From Fasciolopsis buskii (lineage: Eukaryota; Platyhelminthes; Trematoda; Plagiorchiida; Fasciolidae): DNA of 64,000 nt. Shown piece by piece: positions 46,979-58,784 of the stretch. The stretch's first letter is position 1, and each line of letters starts with the position of its first letter. A model generated the notes under the pieces. That model saw only the letters and a program-made list of their open reading frames with translations, was not told the DNA's origin and made no database searches. Position numbers and translations under genes: made by a program. The DNA lies in contig LUCM01009389.1 in NCBI GenBank assembly GCA_008360955.1, positions 121,198 to 185,197 on the forward strand, written 5' to 3'.

Positions 46979-48472
46979 CAGGGTCCCTTTAGTAAAGCAT
47001 GCTTGAACCTTCAAAGGTGGCCCAGTAAAAACATCAGAGGAAGAAACGACTGCCTTCAATGCAGTCAATAATGAAGCTTCTTGCGTCTCAGTGCTTAAAT
47101 GTGGCTACCGATTCTTCAGAAAAGGCCGCAAATGAAGAGCTACAGTTGTGATAAGCCTCACAGCGGCAGTCACTAGTCTTTAACTCTCATCAACTGCCAC
47201 CAAATTAGTCGCGATATTTAGCGTTGGCTCGTGGAAAACTGGCTTTTTACAGAGGTATGTTTGACGCGGTCCCGATGTACGGCAACTCGCGTCTTTATGC
47301 ACCATGAGCTTCTTTACGAAGCCTCTCGCTGAGGGACCGAAAAATTGCTATGCACGCTTCGGCAGCTACGATTGGTTAAATAACTTCCCAGTGCCATTCG
47401 ACGTATTTTCGGCACTGCCAATATTGTGAAGCAGGGTTTCATGTAGTTAGAATTTCTGGTAAGCCACTAATTTTAGGAACCGATGCGCTGGCGAAGATGG
47501 GGATTTCCTTGCGAATGCGTCACTCAGTTCTACAAAGTTTCATTTTGCCAAGTTCTCTGACTATATTGTTTTCCATATTGTAGAAGAACATTTCCTTGTG
47601 GTGTTGTAACACCCCTTCTTTTTCCCCGAATGCGGGTCAGTTCGTCTTTCCTTAAGCATCGGATTTCGCATTTCGGCCAACTTCGGATGAAGCAAACATA
47701 GCCACTTAAACCTCCGAAACCTGGAGACACAAGCACTAATGTTATCTAAAAAGAGAAAGGCTAAATCGGAGCCAAATTATTTAAAATCAACAAATGCGAC
47801 TGTCAACCGAGTGTCGAGCCTTGGGTTTCTTCGATAATGATAACATTCGAGTTTCAACCGCGTCCCACAACCTGAACGTAAGAGGCCCCTTCATGTGAAA
47901 ACCACTAGGCCAACTTGGTATCCTAGGGGCATGGTGTTGTGGCACTGACCGACGCATTTCCCTCTCTAATTAACTCATCATTAATGTCGTCTTCCATTCC
48001 TGACTGTTGGAGGCCCATCACTATTATTCCCATCCCTAAATCTAACCGTTCTACTGCTTTAGCAAAACGCTCTCGTCTCATCGCCTTAACATCTAGTCTT
48101 AATCTGATGGAGCGTGCTATACTGGAGCACCTGCATTCTTTTATGTATCCTTCTGACGACCCATTTCAGCTTGCCCATAAATCTAACAGGTCCACTTTGG
48201 ACCCCGTCGCTTCCCTCATTCACCACATTTGTAAGTCCTTAAATGCATCAATGAAGTCTGTGCGTTGCGCCTTCCTGGACTATTCGTCGGCATTTGATTC
48301 TGTCCTACGGTCTTTTCTACTTCACAACTGGAAACATTTGGTTGTCCCACGTCTTCAATAGCATGGCTGTTTGTTTACATTACTAACCGAACCCAGTGCA
48401 CGCGAATGGACGGTAAAACTTCAAAATCGTTGATTAACAACTCAGGTGTGCTACAGGGTGCTGTTCTTTCAC
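46979..48472 (+). repeat. 1.5-kb interspersed repeat, copy 2
   Basis: Partner of 21117-22613. Identity is near complete over the first ~1030 bases and clearly lower in the RT-coding last ~470. After 48472 the sequence departs from copy 1 in the middle of the RT motif VLQGAVLS. It follows the plus-strand RTE directly. Confidence 0.9.
47939..48472 (+). pseudogene. CR1/Jockey-like RT fragment, truncated
   Basis: A 140-codon open frame (47939-48361) reads WRPITIIPIPKSNRST, SRLIALTSSLNLMERAILEH, FQLAHKSNRSTLDPVASLI and FLDYSSAFDSVLRSFLLHNW: fingers and palm motif A with the catalytic Asp intact. After a stop, VCYRVLF in frame hides GVLQGAVLS in another. It is better preserved than the copy at 22.1 kb (Trp codon and Asp kept) but is cut at motif B. 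Confidence 0.85.
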
Positions 48473-48639
48473 ATTTCTGTCTTTTTAAAGAATCTCTCAC
48501 GGTTGTCAGTCCTAATCTACGACTTTAGATGTCTAAGTTTTTCAACTTCTTCCTCCGTACTAGCAAATTCTCACTGCAGTAGAAGACTACCAACGCAGGC
48601 TCGACTAACAGAAATGATTCACAATAAGAACTTTTGATT

Positions 48640-49760
48640 ACAAGGCCGCTAACCACACCTCCGCTACCTTGTGCATTGTGGAAAGAATGATTGAAAGAAA
48701 CCCGGTATCTTGCCAATTCGGCGAAGGCTCTATCAATGATGGTGACATTGTGTTCTTCAAATGAAATCTTCCATTGCTTATATGAATGACTTCATTAGCT
48801 TACCAACGAGGGCTCCTAATGAGGGCAACTTGGTGACGGCAATCTCCGTTGATATGACTTCATGATCTTGTCGATTTCATTACTGAAACCCCTTAATGAA
48901 ACTTGAAGACAGTGGTATCTTGGATCGACTGCCTCCTTGAAAGTTTCATATCTTGCATCCCGTAAGCAACTGACGAGCGTGAACGATTATCTATCAATGC
49001 CCTGTCCGATAACCAGATGAGTCATCCAGGGGACTGTGCTTGATCCTTTCCTTTTCAATATGCACATACATGATATATTCCAAGTTATTTGGCATGGTAC
49101 TTTATCCTTGTATGCGGACGAAGTGAAGTCTATATACAATTTCTACTCTTCTACTGTCCAAAGTTACAGATTTCGGGTTACGGTACTCCAACAAACTCCG
49201 TTACTTGGATTGTATGTATTCAGTCACTCTGAGAAAGCTAGAAAGCTGATGGATTTAGTCTCCTAAACCCTCAGTAAGCTCTAAAGCAAGTTCAGAATTT
49301 TTAAAGCACACGAAAGACAGGTCTTTGAATACTGTTTCACTACATCATGCGAAGTGCATCAGCGCAAAAGATGTGAGATCGACAATGTCCAACGAACAAT
49401 CATTAAGAGTTTACTAGGTTCAGCTTCGCTGAAATGTGTGCAGCCCTGTAAATATCCAATTACTGACGCGTTGTACCATTACCATGTGAGGAGTAATCCC
49501 TCCATTCTACATAGATTAACTGGCAGCTCAACCTGCAAATCGGCACAGCCAGTGAGAACCACTTCCAGCTGCGCTGTTAGAAGCAACAAAAATGCAGTCT
49601 GTCCAAATTTCCAGGATTCCAACAGGATCAAATTTTTCCTTGTAAATACTCTTCCTTACGAGACTAGCCACCAGAATATACCAAGCTTTTTTCTCCTCAC
49701 TCCGTATATTTCGAAGGCGAAATAAACAAGCCCGTTACGGCAAGAAACGTAATTTTACTA
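48640..49760 (+). pseudogene. Another non-LTR RT fragment, palm to tail
   Basis: VIQGTVLDPFLFNMHIHDIF at about 49.02-49.08 kb (motif B) and LYADEVKSIY at about 49.11 kb (YADD changed to YADE) mark the palm. Upstream, across several frameshifts, VNDYLSMPCPI resembles the strand before motif B. The frame at 49354-49725 gives EIDNVQRTIIKSLLGSASL (iE.VQrrfTk.llG) and later FLVNTLPYETS (compare lWN.LP). It starts where copy 2 of the 1.5-kb repeat stops, so one element may have inserted into or recombined with the other. Dead. Confidence 0.8.
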
Positions 49761-49769
49761 CCGGATCTC

Positions 49770-50800
49770 TATAAGGTTTTTCAAGGAGCATTTGGAAAAG
49801 ACCTTCACTTCCCCCCTTAAGCACCTACAGCTAACTGCCTTCTCTGAACAAACTGTTCCTCTGTAATGCCGTCATCCCATCCAATTATCTCAACCGTCTT
49901 TTCTTAAACAGCCTATCTTGCACAATGGTGCATACATTTCTATATAGGCATTGGCACTGATATATGCCTATGCACATACATATTTTACGCAACCATGTGA
50001 GTGGTTACATTGTGACATTCATAAAAATTATACATGAACATGTCGGTATGTATATGAAGGTAGCTAATCGATTATTTGAGTCCATTATACCTGCATTTTC
50101 TTCCGATCACTTCCGTCACTAAGTCCAATTTTACTGTTTGTTATAATTAGCAAAGCACTCAATCCATCCAATTACCGTGGTTATATTGTGCCCGTATTCA
50201 TACCCTTTTAGATAGCATTTAGCCAAGATTGGCATAACCATATGCCTCAATCCCATGTTCTATATAGACCTGTTCCCGCTTCTACTGTGGTGCTCATCGC
50301 AAGCCTCAGCTAATGGAACCCCAGACTAACACGTTTATGCCGTTTTTCATTCCAGGTGCACGCCCTGACGGTGCTGCCGCGGCACGGGCCCACTTTTTAG
50401 ATTACAACTGTCATCCCGGATGTTCCTGTAAACCACGAATACAAATTAACTTATCAGCCGCTTCTATCACCAGTTTGAACAAAAAGGTTATACCCTCTAA
50501 ACAGCGCGGAAACCAACGCTCCGCGTTACAAGCCTGCTTCTAACTGAAGGTCGCATAATTTGGTCCTCAACAACAAAGTGCTATGGGGATACAAATATTG
50601 ACAATAATTATTTTGAGATAAACACAACGTGGACAGTGCAAAGACTTGCAGTGCGAATGACGTGCAGCGATAGTGACAACCAGGGTGAAAAACAATCGCA
50701 TGCAATGAGGGTAGCCTAAAAAACAGCTAATAATACATGCCTCGTGTCATTTGTGCATAAAAAGGGCACAAATAGCCACGAATTTTGACGCGGGGCATTT
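49770..50800. other. No recognisable gene; possible retroelement 3' flank
   Basis: Between 49.9 and 50.27 kb two similar stretches (CATCCAATTA, TTATCATTGTG/TTATATTGTG-like words, TATGCCT, CTATATAG) suggest a degraded internal duplication. A 76-codon plus frame at 50313-50543 has no motif. Confidence 0.4.
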
Positions 50801-50854
50801 TAGTCCGGTAGGGATTTTTCGTCAGGAACGCTTGGTGTCTTAGTTGAGTATCTT

Positions 50855-50980
50855 GTTGGCCGCCATATATACGCAGCAGACCGATATGGACCGATAACAC
50901 CAGTGAATCTCTTAAAGTGTTGAGATTCCTGCATGCTGAGGGTGAACACCAGCTGGACTTGGCAGAATGGATAACGCAAG
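50855..50980 (-). repeat. Short dispersed repeat, copy 1 (inverted)
   Basis: The reverse complement matches about 56.13-56.23 kb on the plus strand. Shared words are GGAATCTCA, CGGTCTGCTGCGT, ATATGGCGGCC and (A/C)GA(T/C)AT(A)C, giving similar translations (THLGLLRAYGG and VHIGLLRIYGG). Family and function are unknown; it may be part of a coding repeat. Confidence 0.6.
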
Positions 50981-51000
50981 GCAGGGAAAACAGCAATAAA

Positions 51001-54000
51001 TCAAGGAACGGGAAATTCGGAGGCGCTTTCTAGCGGAATACATGGGTTCGTGAGAAATGATGGTCCTGGGCCATTTTGTGAAGAAGTTTGAGATACAGGA
51101 GGTCAGCTCACATCAGATGCCAATAAAAATCTTTCCCCCATGAGTTCGCTTTGTACGACGTTGTCAACAGTGTCTTAAGATGCAGCAGGAAAAAGCCAGC
51201 ACCGGGTCTGCTCTTGTAATCACCTTGGCGGTTAGTTCAGGACTATTTGCTTGTGTGCCCACCTAAGTAACAAATGTGATGAATTGACTAGTTATATAGG
51301 GTTTGTCTTTCAATAATTCGGGCAAGATCTCAGCCTTGTTGATGGGGCCCGTTGTTTCAAGCTCCCTGCTTCTTTCAGCGGATTTTGAGAAACACTTTAC
51401 CATGGCGGGAAGGAAGTTTATCCACAAGACCAAGGCTTATTCCTTCGCCTTTTGATGCCTCGTTTGCAGCCCACGGCAGTTAGCCTAGTGTTGGGCTAGG
51501 CCGGGTGATTGCATCAAGACATTAGCTTAAAATTGCATAAAATGTTCGGCAGCTGCTTCGGGCTGCAGCGGGAACAATAAGTCGTCCCGACTTTGGGGGT
51601 GGATAGGAGTAGGGGGCAGCCTCCAAAAGGCTTTATAGTGTAGTTTACCTGACCTGGCGGGGAAACGATATAAGATGGCGACCGAGAGTGGCAGCAAACC
51701 TAATTGAAGGCACATCCGGCCAAGTTATTTTCTGCAGGCTTGCACACATGGATCAGCTTTAGTGTAAAGATGAGGTCTAATGTGCTGTTGCCTACAGTTC
51801 GTTGCTTGGCATGCTGGTTCTATCCACCGCTGACGTGACTTGCATGCTGTCGTTAAACCTCAGTAGCCATTTTTGGCTATTTTGCCGCTAGCTAATTGGA
51901 ATGCAGTGGCGAATCTGAGGACGAATTTAACGACATTCGCTGGAAGCCTGTTGGAGGAAGGAAATCAGTGTTCATGTACGTGATTGTTTTGCTTTTGACG
52001 AAGATTTCTGTTTATTATTCCGGACGGCTGTTAGCAAATTGCTGCTAGGAATGCATAAGATTCAGTTCATTGGCGAGCATTTGTTGTGCGTGGGAGTGCC
52101 TTATGTCTGCTTATTAGGTTCGGAAGACGAATCAAGGTACGGTATAATATTCAGGGGCTGTTAGAAAACGACGGCCTTTGCGACGACCAGGCCAGTAAGA
52201 ATTCTGGAAACGGGACGCCAGTCGAAACATATAAAACATTAAGAACCGTAGGAAAGAAACAAAGGAGTGCAGAGGTGCACTAGTATGCAGGAAACAAAAT
52301 TGACACGGCTTTACCTAGTCCGCCATGCCAGCTGAACTCCGAATAGAGGGAACCATTTTTTAAACCCGTCGCAGAATGAAACCCCTCGTATGACATTCTC
52401 GCCCGATCCTGCCATTATTCATTCGTCAACCGCTGGAGCCCGTATCTTTCGTTGATGTCATTCTTCTGCGACTGCATTATCTGACAAGCCAGTGAATCAC
52501 GTTCCCTTTGCAATACGCTAACCTCGACCGCACATTTTGTCAGTTATTACCCTGGCTATTCCGTGCTTATCATTGGACAACTCCAGCACAGTATTCTATT
52601 TTACACCTGCGATCATTCACTCACACAATTAGCTGTCCGCATCCTTACTCTCGCATACCACACTGCTTCCGTTTAATTATTTGCAGCTATTCGGTCTTCT
52701 TTGCATACATGTTGGAAACGTTTCACCTGGTTTTCCTAATAACTATCGAATAGGGATTACGAAATCGATGAAGGAGAAAAGGGTTCCATGGGCAGAGTTT
52801 CATTGTGCGAATGCTGCAAACCACTGGGCAGCGCAATTTGGTGGGTAAACACGCTGAGCTTGCTCGATGGTGACGAGTACCACCTTCACAGTGCGGGGCT
52901 ATCCATCTCTCTGAATTCTGCCTTGGCTAAAGGTAGATGCCACAAGAGACTGCAAGTTAAACCCTTCGTCGGATGCAAGCATCTCAAAAACCATCGCCAC
53001 ATAAATATCAGCCTCCGGGGGCGCCCAAATGGTAGCCAATGAATATTCAAGAATGTCCAACCCAAGGAGCACTAAGAGCCCCGGGTTTGGAACGGTTTGT
53101 GACATACACTGTGGGAACCGCTACTGTCCTTTGGTGCCGGGAGGGTTACTGGTTGTTGGCGTCTTGGTGAATAAACAGGATATGCTGCCCTCACCCTGGA
53201 CTCCTTCTGTGGAACAATCCAGCTGGAGCAAACTTTGCTGGTCCAACGCGATTCTTCCCCCCGCCGGGGGACAAAGGGCGACCACCAACACGTAAGGCAT
53301 CTCAGGCTTTTTAGTGGAAACAATGGGGGGCCTGAATGGTCACAGGTGGGGCAGATGCGGGTCCCGTCCAAATCAGGCCGAACCGAGCTGGCGCCCTATT
53401 TGACATAACATAATCCGTACGGATGATTTAGATCAAACCCGCTTGGCAGGAAATCAAAGTTGAGTAAACCTCAAAAGACACATTGGTAGAGTGTAAATGC
53501 ATTTATGCAGCGGAAATGATTTTCTTGAAGGATTGGCGTTTTAGTACAAACCACACGAATGTTCTTCGCAAACATGAGTTGTGGATGCAGAGATTATGAC
53601 AGCAAAATAGACCCACAAAAAACCCAAACACGGAAGAACACTGGCGACCCATTCAGAAGTCATCACAAGGATTCAAGACGAAAGCTCATGTAGCCGTCCA
53701 GAAATGCGCACATGGTTCGTGCGGGTCCCAGAACAATGAGTGTCAAAATAAAGTGGCGAATGCAAATAAGCAAGCTTTTAGGCAAACCAAACATGCATGA
53801 TGTAAAGCAACAAATCCAGTTGAACGGGACTGATTTCATGAGTTCCTTTACGGAAGGCGCTTTACGAAGTATTACCCATGGCCCTGCGTCATAATTGTGA
53901 CGTCATTCGTGCGCATAAAAAAGCCCGGGGTCCCCCAGCCCATCGTGGTCTAACATGGCATTGTGACCGTGCACTACTTAAACGACCTAATATCCATACC

Positions 54001-54640
54001 GGTCGCAAGTCACTTCCGATCAGCTTGGAGAACTGGCTAGACGAGTGTTGCTGACCGACGCGGGGTATCGCGAATGCAGGCACTGTGGGTGGCCATTTCT
54101 GTGTGCCTGCCATTTTGTTCAGCCAGTCAGTAATTATAGCAACTCTGGTTTCGGCCAACTTTTGTTTTCATTTCACCTTCCAGGTTTTTAATTTCAGCAC
54201 TGCGGTTGAAATTACCTGAACTTGTTATCGAAGTTTTATCTAACCAAAGTGATTTCATTTCCATCACAGGTTTTAATATTTATTTTTTCATTATACATCC
54301 AGGTTTCTTTAACTGAAATCCTTTTTTCAAACGCAAGTTGATCAGTAAATTATTCCGTTAACAACTGATTATTTCGACCCCTATCAGTTTTCCTTAGGCA
54401 CCAATCTGGAGCATTTTGACATTTCCGAAATGTTGTTTTCGGCCTTTGACCTAGCTTCCCAGGCAAACCTAATCATTTTTATTTATCCACTCTGACATCA
54501 GTAACATCGTTTCGCATACTGGTTTATCCCTCGTGTTAACACATCTGCGCGGACAAACTAGTGGACTGTTGTACTGAGTAGCTGAGGGGGACCGTCATAA
54601 TTCCTGCGTCAGACACTGAATATTGATGTAACGGTTAAGT
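51001..54640. other. No recognisable gene
   Basis: Frames up to 99 codons with no motif. The minus frame at 53072-53371 starts with a Cys-rich stretch (ICPTCDH...CLTCWW) that could suggest a zinc finger, but the spacing does not fit a known class. Near 54.18-54.31 kb CCAGGTTT/CACAGGTTT followed by AATTT occurs three times. Confidence 0.4.
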
Positions 54641-55230
54641 ACACCAGTCGTGGTATGGGTGAAGTCGATCCGCGGTTTGCAATATGATTTGCCAATGATG
54701 CATTTCAAACGTGCTGGATAGCGCTTTGAAACCTCAAAGCAACAGGCAGATAAACTAGCCGCAAAACCCGACAAGTGTTGCGTAAATCCTACGGTGCCAT
54801 TTGTGAGTTAAAATTATGTACACCGCGTTTACAATCCTGACTGTGAGCATCAGTCGCTCTCCAGCAAAAATCAGTGTAAAATGAGTGTTTGGTAATAAGA
54901 AAAAATAGAAAAGGTACTCCCTGTTGTTCGGCCAGAAGCAAAGCTCATGCTCGCTTTATCAGGCCCAGCAACCACTTGCCTGAGTGTCGCAGTCAAGAAA
55001 AAACATAAACTAACCGAAAGTCCGCGGTGGATCAGTGTGAACAAGTAGATGAGAATTAACTGTAAAGAAACAAGTTGTCCAAGTTGGCGTTACCTTTGAG
55101 AACCAAAAATGTCTATAAAGTAATTTTAACGGGAGAATGCGGGGACGAAGCAGGGAATAGTAAATCTATCCCCTGGAAAATAGACGATTAACAAGATCAG
55201 TGACATTGCTAGGAAGCTCGGCAGAAGTGG
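54641..55230 (+). repeat. ~0.55-kb dispersed repeat, copy 2
   Basis: Diverged partner of 37.69-38.31 kb, same orientation, with landmarks in the same order (see that copy). Here it is not inside a recognisable retroelement, which supports its being an independent repeat. Confidence 0.65.
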
Positions 55231-57595
55231 TCAGGTGTCGGAAGAATAAAGGGCATTTTTGAGAAATGGACAGACGTTTATACCCGTCGTTCTTGGTTCA
55301 CTGCCTCTGTCTTCAATGTAAAGTAGTTTTATCATTTTCACTTTCAGTAGTCCGCAAGCTATGCTGGTTTCTCTTACTGGTTTTTTGCATTTCTGTTCCT
55401 GTTTTGCTTTCTACCTCTTTCCCCATCGATACTTCGAAGCGATGTTCCGGTCATTTTTCTTTTGCCTTGACTTGCCACTTGCAGATAGAGAAATATGTTT
55501 CTTGTTATAAAAACCTTTTGATGTCCGGGATATCAACCCATCTTAAAGGACTTGCGTCGTGTGAACAGCTCCCAAATCCCAATGCTCTACGTAGACTTTT
55601 TAGTTCGCCCTTCTTTTGCCCCCTCTCAAAGCTCTTCTGACCCATACATTAGTGACAAATAAAACTCACGGGGGAATTTTTTATTGGCATTTGGTGAGGG
55701 ATGTCATGTTGCATACACCTGAAAACTCTTCATTAAAAGAGCTGGAGACCATCGTTTTCTATCAACCTTCATGCCGGCCTGCGCATTTGGAATTAAACTG
55801 CGGCTTCTGGATACCAAATTTGGCAAGAACCTACCAGATATCATCGTATTTGAGCCACGTGCCCATTCCTTTCCCTACTCCATCTCCACCATTGGACCCA
55901 GCTGAAAATCCAGAACACAGAACAGGCCACAAACAAATCTCACAAACTAAACATGCGACGACAAAATTGTTATCCCATGCCACCGTCTGCAACTGTCTAA
56001 ATGCAATGTGATTCCAATGTTCCGGACTATGCATTCCACCAGAAAAAGCGTTTAAATCTCCTGTCCAGTTTTATAGAGCGTTTCCTTTCTCCCCACACAC
56101 TCTCCAATCTGCTATGCACAGTTTCGTGTCTGTTTTCATCACTTTGGAATCTCACCGCAATAAGGGACCTAGCAGTGGCGTCGTCGACCCATCTCGGTCT
56201 GCTGCGTGCATATGGCGGCCTACGACATACGAAATAAAACACAAAGTGGTAGGGTCCAGAAGTCAACGTCAATCTCAGATTCCCCGCGTGTAAATTCGCT
56301 ACCGATTGTGCTGTGGATCTAAAAAATACCACCTATGATACACATCACTCGTTATTGTATATGCCTTCCACATTTTCCCATGTGACCATCGCTGCACGTC
56401 GTGATCATGCCCACTGCATGCCTCGGCAATGTCCGGGAAATAAATATTATTATAATATAGCTCCAATATGTCTCTGAAAAAGCGAGTGATAATGCCCCCC
56501 AATAAATAGAATAGATCAAGCTTGGGCCAAAAACCAGGCCCCAGAAGTGCATTGTGTATACCGTAGTGCCGAAATAGCGCTGATATTATGACTCACGCAA
56601 CCAAGAGCCACGTCAGATTACGCTGTGATGTGCTTGGTTTCGGAACAGAGTCCCTCAACCGTGCGGCCCAAGCAAAAGGCACAGATATCGTGAGCTGCAG
56701 AAAAAAGCATGATGCCATATAATTGGCGATCTTAAAATCGGATGGCAACGGAAGTGAAGAGCGAAGGTCGTCCACTTTCTCCAAAGGATCAGTTGCCTTT
56801 CTCGATACAACGTCTGTATACGGAAAACCTGCGGAGGCCCTAGACACGTATGGCCGACATGGAAGCTTTCTTCTCCTGGCAAGCCACCAGCACACGAGAA
56901 AAGCTGGAATTGGTTTCAGTCCCGTTGTTGATCGATATAAGACTAGATTGGACAGGTTCTGTTCATCCACAGCCTCTCAGCATTCTGAACGACGATCTTC
57001 CGAAGTCCGCATGCCAACTTCTACCGACATGGGCAGCCCTATTTTGCATTCCTCTTCGTAGAAGGTTTTGTTTGACACGCGTGCTCGTCACTCATGAGTC
57101 ATTAAGTTAGCCGAGTGTCACTGTATTTTTGCTGGTGCTTATTCGTGGATTGACCTATTTTGGAATTTTGGGTATTTACGATGCCCCAAGGTATCCTTTA
57201 AAACTGAGCGGCGGAATGCCCGTGAAAATGACTGAGTACTTCCATGGCAGTGTCATAACTACCCGGCAGAGCAGTCATTGGCGATGACCTCAAGCTCTGT
57301 GCCGGGAACAGGACCAAGATCAAGAATACTGTCAATATTATGTACGAAAACCAGTGTCTGTAGTTCAGACGAATTATTTCCTTGGAGTCTTCAGGGCATG
57401 GTTCGTCTTTCCGGCGGGGCTGAAAGTAATCCGAGCAGACTTCGTCTGACCCCTCACAGAAAAGCATTACCGTTTTTAAAAAGCTATCCGGCTAGTAGCC
57501 TCTTGGAACTGCAAACCTTGATGCATGCAATTTTCCGACGTAGGACGTGTCAGTCGCACTTTCATATCCCTTATCATCTATTCCCATTTCACTTG
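55231..57595. other. No recognisable gene
   Basis: Overlapping frames of 100-131 codons on both strands (55266-55640, 55616-56011, 56593-56970, 57278-57601) lack recognisable motifs. A short repeat shared with 50.9 kb lies at 56.13-56.23 kb. Confidence 0.4.
56125..56240 (+). repeat. Short dispersed repeat, copy 2
   Basis: Plus-strand partner of the inverted copy at 50.86-50.98 kb, described there. About 100 bases can be aligned by eye, with roughly three quarters of positions alike. Confidence 0.6.
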
Positions 57596-57599
57596 CAAT

Positions 57600-57990
57600 A
57601 ACTTCCGGATCGTTTTTAGTTTCTACAAATTTACCCCTTGGAACAAGCTAACCTCTAAGTAAAGAACTTCATTCCTGAGTTCAGCCCTGACAAAAGATTT
57701 CACTTCCTCGGACCAATGCTCCTTGTTCTATGACCTGCTTGAAGAAATCCTCTGAGCATGCACCCACCCGGCCTTTTAATATCTTGAATGTCTAAATTAG
57801 ATCCCTATGTACCCTTCTCTCTTCTAAAGAAAACAGGTCTAAGCCTTACCTTGCTCAACTGTTCGGGTAGCCAACCAATTCTGAGCCTCCAGACAGGCGG
57901 AATCATCCATGAGGGATGGTGAGCAAGCCTAGGTGCTGTATTCCAGGTAGGGTCCAACTGTGGCCTTGCTTAACGGTGCGAAACACCAGC
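57600..57990 (-). pseudogene. CR1-like RT C-terminal tail fragment
   Basis: Minus strand reads VGPYLEYST (VRPyLEYc.q near 57.95 kb), SPSLMDDSACLE (wsPsl..Di..lE), then across a frameshift FFREEKGT, NLDIQDIKR (the LerRR.rgDLI.tfKil.g motif near 57.80 kb). This is the conserved tail of CR1-like RT. It repeats a motif already present at the end of the longer element at 58.79 kb, so it is a distinct copy or a duplicated tail. Confidence 0.7.
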
Positions 57991-58780
57991 TTCCCTCATC
58001 AAAAGTGATTTTTTGACCCCTTGGGCTACCGGGTTGCACTGATCAACCTTATTAAAGTCCGCCGTAGTTACTACTCGAGGGTCTTTTCTGTTGGCTGCCT
58101 GGACTACAAACAACCCACCCTGTCCTGGTATGTTTATGGCATTTGAAGATTCAGTCATCAAGTAACTTTTATCTGGAGTAGTGGGTACATACTCTGCTTG
58201 ATCATGCCAAAATGCTCTATGGGTCGGAGGCAATTTTGACAAATATGAAACTGCAGTGATAGCAAAATTTCCAAGTCACTTATGCAAAGAAAATAAAGGG
58301 GAGGCAATAGTGCCGACACGTGGTATTCTGCTGCTGACTTGCAATCCAGCTCCAATTCCAGCTAGGTTACAAAACTGTAAGGAAAGGTGCCTCATCGTCC
58401 AGATTCTTGCAATGAGAGCTCCTTGGATCAGATGATGCTTCAATAAAAGGAATGCGGAAACCCTCTTCAGTTACTATAAGGGGGAAACAATTATTGAGAT
58501 GTTTTCCCCAGTCCCACAGTTCACACACAGTTCTCTGCAAACACAACTAGCCATACATTGTTTAGTCTACCATTGAATTCGCGCACTGGACCCACCTACC
58601 GCTTCCTCCGGTAGCTTTTTCAGTCAATCGCTGCTCGAATGACAAACTAATTGCTCCTCAATCCAGTGGATACCTTCGCCCGCACAAATGTTTTCCCGTT
58701 CCCTCTTATTGTATCATTCCGTCTTATCTGGAATCGGGCTACCCCATCACCCCTATCTCACCCACCCGCTCAATGGTATT
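57991..58780. other. Sequence between two RT fragments, no gene recognised
   Basis: The minus frame at 57970-58242 begins KLPPTHRAFWHDQAEY, which recalls retroelement-type LPPT..A..eH..R motifs, but this is too short to assign. It separates two pieces of CR1-like RT that overlap in content. Confidence 0.35.
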
Positions 58781-58784
58781 GAAG

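Noticed and set aside
48968..49000. CTGACGAGCGTGAACG resembling a hammerhead core
   Set aside because: There is no GAAA after a closing stem II, and the region reads as RT coding sequence.
53072..53371. Cys-rich minus-strand frame (CPTC..CLTCWW) as a zinc finger
   Set aside because: Cys/His spacing fits no known finger and the overlapping plus frame is equally open.
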